Positions 15,863 to 24,423 of a stretch of 64,000 nucleotides of DNA are shown piece after piece. The DNA is from Clostridium_AM tanneri (GTDB lineage: Bacteria > Bacillota > Clostridia > Clostridiales > Clostridiaceae). The notes under the pieces were generated by a model. The model saw only the letters and a program-made list of their open reading frames with translations. It made no database searches and was not told the origin of the DNA. The stretch spans positions 28,015 to 92,014 of the forward strand of contig NZ_JARUJP010000017.1 of the NCBI RefSeq assembly GCF_033659955.1. Reading direction: 5' to 3'. Each line of letters opens with the position of its first letter. The stretch's first letter is position 1. The position numbers and the translations under genes are program-made.

Positions 15863-16870
15863 ATGGATGTTTATATAAGAAAACTGATTCAAGAACTATT
15901 TAATAGATATGGATATAGAATTGTAGAATTTGGGGAAATAGCAGGACTCAGCAGTTCATGGGGAGTAGTAAAAAGCACAGGGGACGGTACACAATTATTC
16001 TTCTTTTCTGACTTAGAGAGCAATGACTCGCTAGATATTAACAAGGTAGTTCAGTACGCAGCTTACAATTTTCAATTAAAAAATATAAGGCCTATTCAGA
16101 TTTTAGTAGATAAAAAGCTTCATTTGGAAATTGGAACAGATGGGGAAGGGTATTTAAATCATAAAATTTATCCACAATGTGAATTGATTTTAATTAACAA
16201 TGTGGATAATAAAATATTATATTACAGTAAGGAATTGGAGAATGAGGTTCATGAGGTAGCAAACTCTATGGGGATTATGGAGAGTGAAAGAAACGAAATC
16301 TCAAAAACAGAAAAATCTATTATAACATATCTTCTAATAGGTGTAAATTTATTGGTTTACGCTATGACTGCTTATTTGTCAGGAAGCATAATGGATAGTG
16401 ATATAAATGTGTTGATATTTTTAGGTGCAAAGGTTAATGAACTAATAAGCAGTGGTGAGTATTATAGACTACTTACCTGTATGTTTTTACATGGTGGAAT
16501 TGCTCATATAGGTTTTAATATGTACGCTCTTAGTTCACTAGGGCCTCTAGTTGAAAGTGTATATGGAAAAATTAAATATATATTTATATACTTTTTAGCT
16601 GGTATAGTGTCATCAATCTTTAGTTATATGTTTTCTACAGACATTTCCGTTGGGGCTTCAGGAGCAATATTCGGCTTACTGGGAGCGGCCTTAGTTTTTG
16701 GCGTAAAGATGAAGAATGCAGTAGGAAAAAATTTTATGTTTAATATAGCTTCTGTTATTGTAGTTAACTTAATTTTAGGTTTCTCTATGCCTAATATAGA
16801 TAACTTTGGGCATTTAGGTGGATTAATAGGTGGTATTGCTGTATCTTATTTTTTTATGAAGTCAGTTTAA
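15863..16870 (+). CDS. Rhomboid family intramembrane serine protease
   Basis: A 335-residue protein. A soluble N-terminal domain (about 1-150) precedes a rhomboid membrane domain with six to seven helices. Conserved features: HGGIAHIGFNMYAL, catalytic serine in VGASGAIFGLLGA and catalytic histidine in NFGHLGGLIGG. It should cleave membrane proteins within or next to the bilayer; substrates are unknown. A full REP half-site lies in frame at 15980-16000, encoding GDGTQLF (residues 40-46) in the N-terminal domain. Start ATG follows AAGGAGAAATTTTTT. The gene ends before a REP inverted pair facing the convergent ftsH-like gene. Confidence 0.92.
   Translation: MDVYIRKLIQELFNRYGYRIVEFGEIAGLSSSWGVVKSTGDGTQLFFFSDLESNDSLDINKVVQYAAYNFQLKNIRPIQILVDKKLHLEIGTDGEGYLNHKIYPQCELILINNVDNKILYYSKELENEVHEVANSMGIMESERNEISKTEKSIITYLLIGVNLLVYAMTAYLSGSIMDSDINVLIFLGAKVNELISSGEYYRLLTCMFLHGGIAHIGFNMYALSSLGPLVESVYGKIKYIFIYFLAGIVSSIFSYMFSTDISVGASGAIFGLLGAALVFGVKMKNAVGKNFMFNIASVIVVNLILGFSMPNIDNFGHLGGLIGGIAVSYFFMKSV
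15980..16000 (+). repeat. REP half-site inside the rhomboid gene
   Basis: GGGGACGGTACACAATTATT plus C is read in frame as Gly-Asp-Gly-Thr-Gln-Leu-Phe. Confidence 0.87.
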
Positions 16871-16877
16871 TATAAAT

Positions 16878-16928
16878 GGGGACAGTTTACAACTATTCTC
16901 ATATCTCAAATAATTGTTAACTGTCCCC
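16878..16928. repeat. REP inverted pair between convergent rhomboid and ftsH-like genes
   Basis: A forward copy (GGGGACAGTTTACAACTATT) and its inverted partner lie in the 78-base space between two convergent stop codons, so it probably doubles as a bidirectional terminator. Confidence 0.92.
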
Positions 16929-16948
16929 AGACCTCAAGACTTCAAACC

Positions 16949-18691
16949 TTAGTTTAAAACTAAGTCCTCTGCATATAGTGTTTCTTTATCTAAAAGCATG
17001 TTTGTTATATTATCTAAGTTATTCTTTTCCTTCAGTAACAACTCTTTAACTTCCTCATATAGAGAATCAACTAACTCTTTAGATTCTTTAATAACATCAT
17101 CTTGATTTAGGTTAAGTTCCATAAGTTCTTCCATGTTTAACAAACCTAAAGTTTCCCCCATACCATACTGAGTTATCATATTAAATACCATGCTTGTAAT
17201 ATGCTTTAAATCATTGTGAGCACCGGTAGTTATGCTTTCAGCACCAAATACAATTTCTTCAGCAGCTCTTCCACCAAGTAATACCATTATTCTTCTTCTT
17301 AGATAATCCTTAGTTTTGTACAAGCTATCCTCAGGAATACTTAAAGTATATCCACCAGCACCCTTAGTTGTTGGAATTATTGTTACCTTTGATACCTTTT
17401 CCTCTGGAAGGGCTTTTAAGGAAACAAGAGCATGTCCAGCTTCGTGATAAGCAGTTATCTTCTTATCAATATCCTTTATGTGAACTCTCTCTTTCTTTTC
17501 ATATCCAGCCAATACAATAGAGTAAGCTTTATCAATATGGACATCTTCAATAGTTGGACTATTGTCTTTACATGCCAATATAGCAGCTTCGTTTATTAAG
17601 CTTTCCAGCTTAGCTCCTGAAAAGTAAGAAGTTTTGTGAGCCCATTCATTAATATTAACATCACCTACAGGCTTGTTTTTTAGGTGAAGATCAATAATTT
17701 TTTCTCTTGCACTTACATCTGGAAGCATTATTTCTACATGTCTATCAAATCTTCCTGGTCTTAAAAGGGCAGGATCTAGTATGTCCAATCTATTAGTAGC
17801 TGCCATTATAATTATACCTTCTTTTTCATTAAATCCAGACATCTCTGTAAGAAGTGCATTAAGTGTTTGGTCTCTTTCATCGGAACCACCAGTACCTCTA
17901 GCTCCATCTCTCTTCTTACCTATAGCATCAATCTCATCTATGAAAATAACAGCTTTACCAGTAGGATTATTTTTAGCTTTTTTAAACAACTGTCTTATAC
18001 GGCTAGCACCAACCCCTACATAAACCTGTATAAAGTCTGAACCAGATACAGCATAGAACGGAACGCCAGCTTCACCAGCTACAGCCTTTGCAAGAAGAGT
18101 CTTTCCTGTTCCAGGCTCACCGTAGAGGATAATTCCCTTAGGCATTCTTGCACCATATTGTGCATATTTTTCTGGGTTCTTTAGAAAATCTACGATGTCC
18201 TTAACACTTTCCTTTGCCTCTTCATTTCCAGCAACATCTTTAAAGCTAAAGCCAGACTTTTCTACTGCAGTTGCATCTAGTGCATCTACGGAAAGCATTC
18301 TTTTAGAAGTAAGGGTAGATGATTTTATAACCATAGCCAATAAAGAAATTATTGAAGCTATTAAAACAGTTATAGCAATAATCTGTTTAGAATCAGTAGG
18401 TGTTTCTTCAGAAACAGTAATTCCCTTTGTCAACAATGTTTCCTTAAAATCGCTTGTTCTAGGGTTGTCTGTATCGTACATTTTACCATTAGTTAACTTA
18501 ACTTTAATCTTTGGAGAAGGAGTTACGTACACCGTTGAAACGTTTTTACTAGACACATCCTTTAAAAATAACACATAGGATTTATATTCACTGGAACCAA
18601 AGCCAAGATTAAAGACTACTAAAGAAGCAATAGACAATATAGTAGTAATTATCGGTATAAGTATAAACTTATTCTTCATTCTATTTTTCAA
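16949..18691 (-). CDS. FtsH-like ATP-dependent membrane zinc protease
   Basis: A 580-residue AAA+ protease. Two N-terminal membrane segments (about 7-30 and 103-123) flank a small external domain. Then come the AAA module (Walker A GEPGTGKTLLAKA, Walker B AVIFIDEIDAIG, second region AATNRLDILDPALLRPGRFDRH) and the peptidase domain with zinc motif HEAGH. It degrades membrane and some soluble proteins. It is shorter than the usual 600-650 residues because the C-terminal tail is short, and it does not sit in the usual hprT/tilS context, so it is probably a second FtsH paralogue. TTG start at 18691, seven bases after GGGGGGT. Confidence 0.9.
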   Translation of the reverse strand: MKNRMKNKFILIPIITTILSIASLVVFNLGFGSSEYKSYVLFLKDVSSKNVSTVYVTPSPKIKVKLTNGKMYDTDNPRTSDFKETLLTKGITVSEETPTDSKQIIAITVLIASIISLLAMVIKSSTLTSKRMLSVDALDATAVEKSGFSFKDVAGNEEAKESVKDIVDFLKNPEKYAQYGARMPKGIILYGEPGTGKTLLAKAVAGEAGVPFYAVSGSDFIQVYVGVGASRIRQLFKKAKNNPTGKAVIFIDEIDAIGKKRDGARGTGGSDERDQTLNALLTEMSGFNEKEGIIIMAATNRLDILDPALLRPGRFDRHVEIMLPDVSAREKIIDLHLKNKPVGDVNINEWAHKTSYFSGAKLESLINEAAILACKDNSPTIEDVHIDKAYSIVLAGYEKKERVHIKDIDKKITAYHEAGHALVSLKALPEEKVSKVTIIPTTKGAGGYTLSIPEDSLYKTKDYLRRRIMVLLGGRAAEEIVFGAESITTGAHNDLKHITSMVFNMITQYGMGETLGLLNMEELMELNLNQDDVIKESKELVDSLYEEVKELLLKEKNNLDNITNMLLDKETLYAEDLVLN

Positions 18692-18759
18692 GTTTGTTAC
18701 CCCCCTAATAATTTTATTATTTTTTATATTAAAGTAATTGTTTTAGAACTCTATATGAT

Positions 18760-18780
18760 GAATAATTGTGAACTGTCCCC
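18760..18780 (-). repeat. REP half-site, single
   Basis: GAATAATTGTGAACTGTCCC plus C, reverse orientation, about 70 bases upstream of the ftsH-like start. Confidence 0.88.
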
Positions 18781-19064
18781 AATATGGTATGTCTTATAAG
18801 AAATCACGATAAATTACGAGTTGTTACTGAAGGTCTTATCTAAATTACAATAATGATATTATAATATTTTTTATTTAAAGTCTAATGAAAATCATAAAAT
18901 TTGCTAAAGTAATTTATGGTGCTTATGGGTAAAGTAATATAGAATGTCCTTATTGTATGCATATAATTGGATTTTACCAATAGCAGCTACCCCCTAAAAT
19001 TTATAAATTGGCCTCTACACCTGCAGTAAAACAACCAAAGAGTATTAGCTAGCCTTAATTAGCT

Positions 19065-19118
19065 GAATAGTTGCAGACTGTCCCCAGTTAAGCTGTTAAA
19101 TAATTGTGAACCGTCCCC
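19065..19118 (-). repeat. Two REP half-sites in tandem
   Basis: Copies at 19065-19085 and 19099-19118 have the same (reverse) orientation, so they cannot pair as a REPIN hairpin. Confidence 0.87.
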
Positions 19119-19207
19119 TAAATACTTATTGCACATAAACTAATTTGTTGTATACTTTATTTATAAAGTGAAGAATTTTCCAGGGGACAAAAGGAGGACA
19201 AGATACT

Positions 19208-20158
19208 ATGAAGGTTTCATCAACTAATTTAGTGCTAACTGAAGAAGATATATTAAGTATAATAGAAGAGTATATAGACATAGAAGGACTTGTAATAAAT
19301 AGCATACAAATAAGGGAACTCATAACGGTAAAAGGAAGTTATAAGAGGAAAGTAACAATTCCTTTTACAGCTCAGATAGGCTTGGGAAACATACATGGAA
19401 ATATAGTAAATTTAAAATTATTTTCGGTTAAAGTATCTAAAATAGGTATATTTAAAGGCATTAAAAATATTGCTCTAAAAAAGATACTTAGTCAATTTCA
19501 GGAATATGGAGTTAAAGTGGACAAGGATACTATTACTTTAGAGTTAGATACTGTATCTAAACTTGTACCGTACTTCTACTTTAAGCTGAAGGGTATAAGA
19601 CTAGCCCAAGGCGTTATAGAAATAGAAGCACAGGATGTAATCTATTGTGAGAGAAAACCAATAGTCAATATGAAGAAAAATTGTGAACCGTCCCCAAGGA
19701 GACCCCTTCAGGATGAGTACAGCAAGGTTAGGGGAGAAATATTACGTAAGATTCCACATAAATATGACAGAGTTGTCCAATATGCAATGCTTATACCGGA
19801 TATAACTGCACTGTTTTGGAGATTATTTAAAGATAGCAGAGTAAGTGTAAAGGTTAAAATAAAGGCAGCAGCAGTAATAGCTTACCTGGCAAGTCCCATA
19901 GATATTCTTCCAGATTTCATACCTTTAGTAGGAGGAATTGATGATGTAGCTATAGCTTTTTTTGGGCTGAATGCTATAATTAATGAAGTGCCAAAAGAGC
20001 TTATTTTACAAAATTGGCAGGGAGAAGAAAATATCATATTATTGACGCAATCTGCAGTTAGGCATATTTCTAAGATTGTTGGAAGCCAAAATGTTAACAC
20101 TTTATTGTCCTTCATAAAAGAAATATTTGAGAGAGAGGACAAAAGGGTTAATATATAA
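19208..20158 (+). CDS. DUF1232 (YkvA-like) protein with an unknown N-terminal domain
   Basis: A 316-residue protein. The C-terminal third contains the DUF1232 signature: VKIKAAAVIAYLASPIDILPDFIP followed by GGIDDVAIAFFGLNAI, two probable membrane-associated helices. The N-terminal 150 residues (MKVSSTNLVLTEEDILSI...) look like a beta-rich domain that I do not recognise. A reverse REP half-site is embedded at 19675-19695 just between the two parts, read as KNCEPSP. Start ATG follows AAAGGAGGACAAG. The next gene, RNase H, begins 27 bases downstream. Function unknown. Confidence 0.8.
   Translation: MKVSSTNLVLTEEDILSIIEEYIDIEGLVINSIQIRELITVKGSYKRKVTIPFTAQIGLGNIHGNIVNLKLFSVKVSKIGIFKGIKNIALKKILSQFQEYGVKVDKDTITLELDTVSKLVPYFYFKLKGIRLAQGVIEIEAQDVIYCERKPIVNMKKNCEPSPRRPLQDEYSKVRGEILRKIPHKYDRVVQYAMLIPDITALFWRLFKDSRVSVKVKIKAAAVIAYLASPIDILPDFIPLVGGIDDVAIAFFGLNAIINEVPKELILQNWQGEENIILLTQSAVRHISKIVGSQNVNTLLSFIKEIFEREDKRVNI
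19675..19695 (-). repeat. REP half-site inside the DUF1232 gene, reverse orientation
   Basis: GAAAAATTGTGAACCGTCCC plus C lies in the linker between the N-terminal and DUF1232 domains. In this orientation it is read as part of KKNCEPSPR. Confidence 0.87.
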
Positions 20159-20185
20159 AATATATTGAAGATAGGAGCAAGTGTT

Positions 20186-21106
20186 ATGGCAAAGAAGGTT
20201 TATGCAATAAAGGAAGGCTTTAATTTTGAAAAAAATGAAAAAGTAGAGAATAAGATAGTTAACACTTGGGCAGAGTGTTTGAAATATGTAAAGGGCGTTA
20301 AAGGCGCTAAGTACAAAAGTTTTGAAGATATTAATGAAGCTAGGGCGTATCTAGAAGATGGAAACAAGTTATTAAAGAAATCAGAAGATAACTATCCAAA
20401 GGATTGCCTTCATGTTTATGTTGATGGAAGCTATAACATTAGCACAGAAAAATACTCCTATGGAGTTGTAGCAGTTAGAAATAATGTTGTTGAATATATT
20501 GAAAGCGGTTCAGCTAAGGATACCTCTCAAAAAAATATTAGACAGATAGCAGGAGAATTAGAAGGTGCAATTAAAGCGGTGCAATATGCGCTAAGCAAAG
20601 GTGATAAAAAAGTGGTTATATTTCATGATTATGAAGGAATCAGCCACCATGCTACAGGCTTTTGGGAGAGAAGAGAGGAGTCTTCAATACAATATTATAA
20701 TAAGATGAATGAATTAATTAAATCTGGAATTGAAGTGATATTTGTAAAGGTAGATAGCCATACTGGAGATCTTTTTAATGAACTTGTAGATGAAAAGTGC
20801 AAAGAAAAACTATCCGTGACCTCAGATAAAGTTATAGAAAAATGGCTTCTAACCAATACTTTAAAAGTATCAAATGAAAATGTAAAAGAAGAGATTTTAA
20901 AAATAGCCCCTAAGGGAGAGAAAAATATAATAGTGTGTGATGAAAGTACATTACCAAAGGATAAAGCAACTACTGCTTCAGAAATAAATCATCAATTTAG
21001 CAATCTTATTAGTGAGTATAGGAAAAGCCCAGAAAGAGGGAGAGATCTAATACAAAACTTAAGTGAACAAGAGAAGACAAGGTTTATTACTTTTTTACTA
21101 GATTAA
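20186..21106 (+). CDS. Ribonuclease H1-type protein with N-terminal RHBD/viroplasmin domain
   Basis: A 306-residue protein from ATG 20186 (AGGAG 8 bases before; a TTG at 20165 has no site). The N-terminal 45 residues (MAKKVYAIKEG...W.ECLKYVKGVKGAKYKSF) are the caulimovirus viroplasmin/RNase H hybrid-binding domain. A linker precedes an RNase HI domain with HVYVDGSYN (first catalytic Asp), GELEGAIKAV (Glu), FHDYEGI (Asp) and KVDSHTGDLFNELVD (His/Asp). A C-terminal extension of about 90 residues has no name. It should cut RNA in RNA-DNA hybrids. Confidence 0.88.
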   Translation: MAKKVYAIKEGFNFEKNEKVENKIVNTWAECLKYVKGVKGAKYKSFEDINEARAYLEDGNKLLKKSEDNYPKDCLHVYVDGSYNISTEKYSYGVVAVRNNVVEYIESGSAKDTSQKNIRQIAGELEGAIKAVQYALSKGDKKVVIFHDYEGISHHATGFWERREESSIQYYNKMNELIKSGIEVIFVKVDSHTGDLFNELVDEKCKEKLSVTSDKVIEKWLLTNTLKVSNENVKEEILKIAPKGEKNIIVCDESTLPKDKATTASEINHQFSNLISEYRKSPERGRDLIQNLSEQEKTRFITFLLD

Positions 21107-21280
21107 ATAAAAACTATAATCTAAAGTCGTCATAGCTTAATTTGTTGTTATAGTTAACACTATCGAAGAAAAATACAACATTTTGTATAAAAAGGAAGCT
21201 GTTATATTTTTCTTTGTTTAATAAATGTAAAATTGCATATTCTATATATGAAGTATAAAAGCAAAAGGAGTGATTAGAAT

Positions 21281-21445
21281 ATGCGTGGAAAGTTTATAGC
21301 AGGAGCTATAGTTGGAGCAGCAGTTGGAATGATGATGATGCCAGACCTTGACAGATCAACAAAAAGAAAAATAAGAAGAACAGCAAAGTTTATGAAAAAT
21401 GTAGCAGAGGATGCCTTTGATGGAATGAAAGGCAGAATGGGATAA
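21281..21445 (+). CDS. Small YtxH-like protein, 54 residues
   Basis: ATG 21281 follows AAAGGAGTGATTAGAAT, a strong ribosome binding site. The product begins MRGKFIAGAIVGAAVGMMMM, a glycine/alanine-rich membrane segment, then a basic stretch (STKRKIRRTAKF) and an amphipathic helix. This is the layout of short YtxH-type proteins associated with general stress. An intrinsic terminator follows at 21469-21516. The gene is short but well supported by the ribosome binding site and terminator. Confidence 0.75.
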   Translation: MRGKFIAGAIVGAAVGMMMMPDLDRSTKRKIRRTAKFMKNVAEDAFDGMKGRMG

Positions 21446-21468
21446 AAATTTAACTATGATATATTATA

Positions 21469-21516
21469 AAACTGCGTACTTTAGCATCCTATCAGTGCCA
21501 AAGTACGCAGTTTTTC
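21469..21516 (+). terminator. Intrinsic terminator after the small YtxH-like gene
   Basis: Stem AAACTGCGTACTTTAGCA / TGCCAAAGTACGCAGTTT is followed by TTTCT. Confidence 0.88.
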
Positions 21517-21713
21517 TATATAAAAATTATGTAGATATTGGGAGATTGTTGAAGAAAATGCCAATATAATGAAAAATATCACATTTTATTAAAAAATTTT
21601 ATATTATGATTAAAAAAATATGTTATAATAAAATAAGCAACCTATAGTAATTTTTATCGAAGGGTTAAGTTTTTATCCATCTAATATGATAGGTAGTAAA
21701 GGAAGAGTGAGTT

Positions 21714-23018
21714 ATGGAAATACTGTCTTTAGGAGAAAAGATAAAAAGAAGAAGAAAAGAACTTAATATGACTCTAAAAGATTTAGCAGGAGATAGGATA
21801 ACTCCGGGACAAATTAGCCTTGTTGAATCTGGAAAATCAAATCCAAGTATGGACTTACTTGAGTATTTAGCAGAATCATTAAATACTTCAATTGAGTATC
21901 TTATGGAATCAGAGGAGACCCAGGCAGAAAAAATTTGCACTTACTTTGAAAATATCGCTGAATCTTATATAATCAATGAAGATTTGGGACAAGGGGAGCA
22001 GTATATAGAGAAGGCGTTATACTATGCGGAAAGATATAATCTTGAATATAGAAAGGCTAAAAATTTATATCTTAGAGGGATTATATATATGTCAAAGGAC
22101 GAGTATGCGCTGGCACAGCAGTTTTTCCTCTCTGCCAATGTTATATTCATAAAGAATAACAACTATGAGGATACTATTAAGACCTTTATGAACTTAGGCA
22201 AAATCACTACGGAATTAAAGTCCTATCATTCATCTTCAGGCTATTTTCAGCAAGCGGAGAATGTTTATAATGAAAATGACATAGGAAATGATTTTTTATT
22301 AGGGCAGATATATTATCATATAGCTTCTATATATTTTAAACTAGAAAACGTAGATAAAGCTATAAACTATTCTTATCTTGCAAAAGAAAAATTTAGACAG
22401 ATGGATAACAAAAAAGAATATGCAAAGACTCTCCTGCTTCTGTCTGAAGAATACAATAAAAAAGGCGATGTAGACAACGCTATTAAATACTCAAAGAAAA
22501 CATTAAGTGTGTACAGAGAGATAGAGGATGTGGTAAATATTGCCAAAATAGAGAATAGCTTAGGTAAGTTATTCTGTGAATTTGATAATATTGAGGAGTC
22601 CTTTGTACACTTGAACAAAGCAAAGGAACTTAGGATGAAAATCAAGGATACTAGCATAGTCGAAACACTTGTAAGTATCTGTGAAAATTATATAAAACTT
22701 AAGGATGTTACAAACGCAAAAATAGTTCTTAGTGAAATAATGGACAGCATTACTGATGGTACTGACAAAGCATTAATAGATTATTATCTGCTTAAACACA
22801 GAGTGGACATGCTTCAGTCTGATCTTAAAGAAGCTGAAAATACTTTAATTATAGCTTTAACCTTCGTTAAAAATATGGATTACATAAAAGAAATTGCAGA
22901 AATATCTATCATGCTTGGAAAATTCTATATAGATAACGGTAGGGATAAAGATGCAGCTCAATACCTAAATGAGGGCGTGGAAACGTTTAAGAAGCTAGGG
23001 TTACTTAAAGATTCTTAA
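21714..23018 (+). CDS. XRE-family regulator with TPR repeats (first of a tandem pair)
   Basis: A 434-residue protein. An N-terminal helix-turn-helix (about 6-62; LGEKIKRRRKELNMTLKDLA, ITPGQISLVESGKSNPSMDLL) is followed by about 350 residues of helical tetratricopeptide repeats (A-K-YLRGIIYMSKDEYALAQQFF, then several YY.A..Y.KL.N.DKAI units). This is the architecture of RRNPP-type regulators that bind signalling peptides, but no peptide gene is visible here, so that is only a possibility. The strong site GGAAGAGTGAGTT precedes ATG. The paralogue at 23040 starts 21 bases downstream. Confidence 0.85.
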   Translation: MEILSLGEKIKRRRKELNMTLKDLAGDRITPGQISLVESGKSNPSMDLLEYLAESLNTSIEYLMESEETQAEKICTYFENIAESYIINEDLGQGEQYIEKALYYAERYNLEYRKAKNLYLRGIIYMSKDEYALAQQFFLSANVIFIKNNNYEDTIKTFMNLGKITTELKSYHSSSGYFQQAENVYNENDIGNDFLLGQIYYHIASIYFKLENVDKAINYSYLAKEKFRQMDNKKEYAKTLLLLSEEYNKKGDVDNAIKYSKKTLSVYREIEDVVNIAKIENSLGKLFCEFDNIEESFVHLNKAKELRMKIKDTSIVETLVSICENYIKLKDVTNAKIVLSEIMDSITDGTDKALIDYYLLKHRVDMLQSDLKEAENTLIIALTFVKNMDYIKEIAEISIMLGKFYIDNGRDKDAAQYLNEGVETFKKLGLLKDS

Positions 23019-23039
23019 TGTGTGGATAGGGTGAGGATT

Positions 23040-24293
23040 ATGGAGATACTTTCTACTGGGGAAAAAATTAAAAGGGCAAGGATATATAAGGGATTAACCT
23101 TAAAAGACTTATGTGAAGAAAAGATATCTGTTTCGAAAATGAGCTGTATAGAAAATGGAAAAATTAAGCCGGAGGAATGGATATTAGATTTTATTGCAGA
23201 GAAACTACAGGTGGACCCAGATTACTTGAAGCAAGATATAAGAACTCAGTTAGTTAGAAATGTTGATGAGCTAAAAAAACAGCATTATTCAAAGGAATAT
23301 GAGGAAATACTAGAGTATAACCTAAAGTATATAGAGGAATATTGTTATTATGATTTATCCTTCGAGGTTATACATTTGCTTTTTAATTATTATCTTGACC
23401 AAAACAAAATCGAAAAGATACATCTTATGATCTCAAAGTATTATGATTACTTACAAAAGTGCTTTACAGAAGATAGATCAGCTGTATATTATATGGATAT
23501 AGCTAGATTCTTATTTAGTACTAAAGAATTTTCCCAAGCTGCTAGTTACTATAACAATGTTAGAAAAATCTCTAAATCTAGGGATAACTACGGTCTTCTT
23601 TCTAGGGCAACTTATAATGAAGCGGCTTGTTATTTAATGTTGGAAGATTACGATAAAGCTTATGAAATAGCAATAAGACTTATTGATTTAATGGATTACA
23701 TAGAAACGGATATAAAGAAAGCAGAAGCTTATCATATGCTTGCTATGCTCTGTCTTAGAAGAAACAGGGATAAGTTTAGTGAATATGAACAAAAATCCTA
23801 TGAATTATATAAAAGTGATCAGGTGCATAAAGCTCAGGCAATATACAATTATGCTGCGGTTATGTTTAGTGTAGGACTTAGGGATAAGGCTATAAACTAC
23901 GTAAATAGAGCACTAAATTGTTATCCTAGAAATAATAAAGAGCTTCTTGTAGGCTTCATGCTTACCAATATTAATAAGCTTATTGAGAACAATGTATTAG
24001 AAAAAGCTCAAGGTATTTGTGATGAGGCACTAAATTATGCAATAGCCTTAGATAATATTATATTCGTTGAAAGGGCCTACTATTATAAAGCGTTGATACT
24101 GGAGAGGGAAGGCAATCTTAATTCGGCAGAAATGTATATGAATTTATCCTTAGATGCCCTTCTTAAGTTTGCAAGCAATAGCCAGATTTATAAAAGATAT
24201 ATGGAAATGGGAGATATGTACCATCGCATGGAAAATATTAACGAGTCTATAAAATATTTTAATTTTGCGATACAATTGGAAAAAAAGATGTAA
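23040..24293 (+). CDS. XRE-family regulator with TPR repeats (second of a tandem pair)
   Basis: A 417-residue paralogue of the preceding gene. I chose ATG 23040 because the protein then begins MEILSTGEKIKRAR, aligning with MEILSLGEKIKRRR of its neighbour; a GTG at 23022 is possible but the AGGGTGAGG site fits the ATG. Helix-turn-helix at about 6-60, then helical TPR repeats (YDLSFEVIHLLFNYYLD, Y.AACYLMLEDYDKAYEIA). The two proteins have diverged beyond the DNA-binding domain, which suggests different ligands or partners. A terminator follows at 24299-24340. Confidence 0.85.
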   Translation: MEILSTGEKIKRARIYKGLTLKDLCEEKISVSKMSCIENGKIKPEEWILDFIAEKLQVDPDYLKQDIRTQLVRNVDELKKQHYSKEYEEILEYNLKYIEEYCYYDLSFEVIHLLFNYYLDQNKIEKIHLMISKYYDYLQKCFTEDRSAVYYMDIARFLFSTKEFSQAASYYNNVRKISKSRDNYGLLSRATYNEAACYLMLEDYDKAYEIAIRLIDLMDYIETDIKKAEAYHMLAMLCLRRNRDKFSEYEQKSYELYKSDQVHKAQAIYNYAAVMFSVGLRDKAINYVNRALNCYPRNNKELLVGFMLTNINKLIENNVLEKAQGICDEALNYAIALDNIIFVERAYYYKALILEREGNLNSAEMYMNLSLDALLKFASNSQIYKRYMEMGDMYHRMENINESIKYFNFAIQLEKKM

Positions 24294-24298
24294 CTTAT

Positions 24299-24340
24299 AA
24301 AATCACTATCAAATTAATGTGTTTTGATGGTGATTTTTTA
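24299..24340 (+). terminator. Intrinsic terminator after the XRE-TPR pair
   Basis: Stem AAAATCACTATCAAA / TTTGATGGTGATTTT (one mismatch) is followed by TTTA. Confidence 0.8.
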
Positions 24341-24423
24341 TTACCAGTAAAAGGTACATAGTTGTTGATAAAATTTTAATTTGATATAATTAACATAAGC
24401 TAACAAAAAAGGAGGGCTTAAAC

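Larger units (their letters stand above)
18692..19207. other. Intergenic region between divergent ftsH-like and DUF1232 genes
   Basis: About 515 bases without a convincing gene. It contains three reverse REP half-sites (18760-18780, 19065-19085, 19099-19118), none with an inverted partner nearby. TTGTATACTTTATTTATAA around 19147 is a possible promoter region for the downstream gene. The rest is AT-rich with no structure I can name. Confidence 0.6.
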
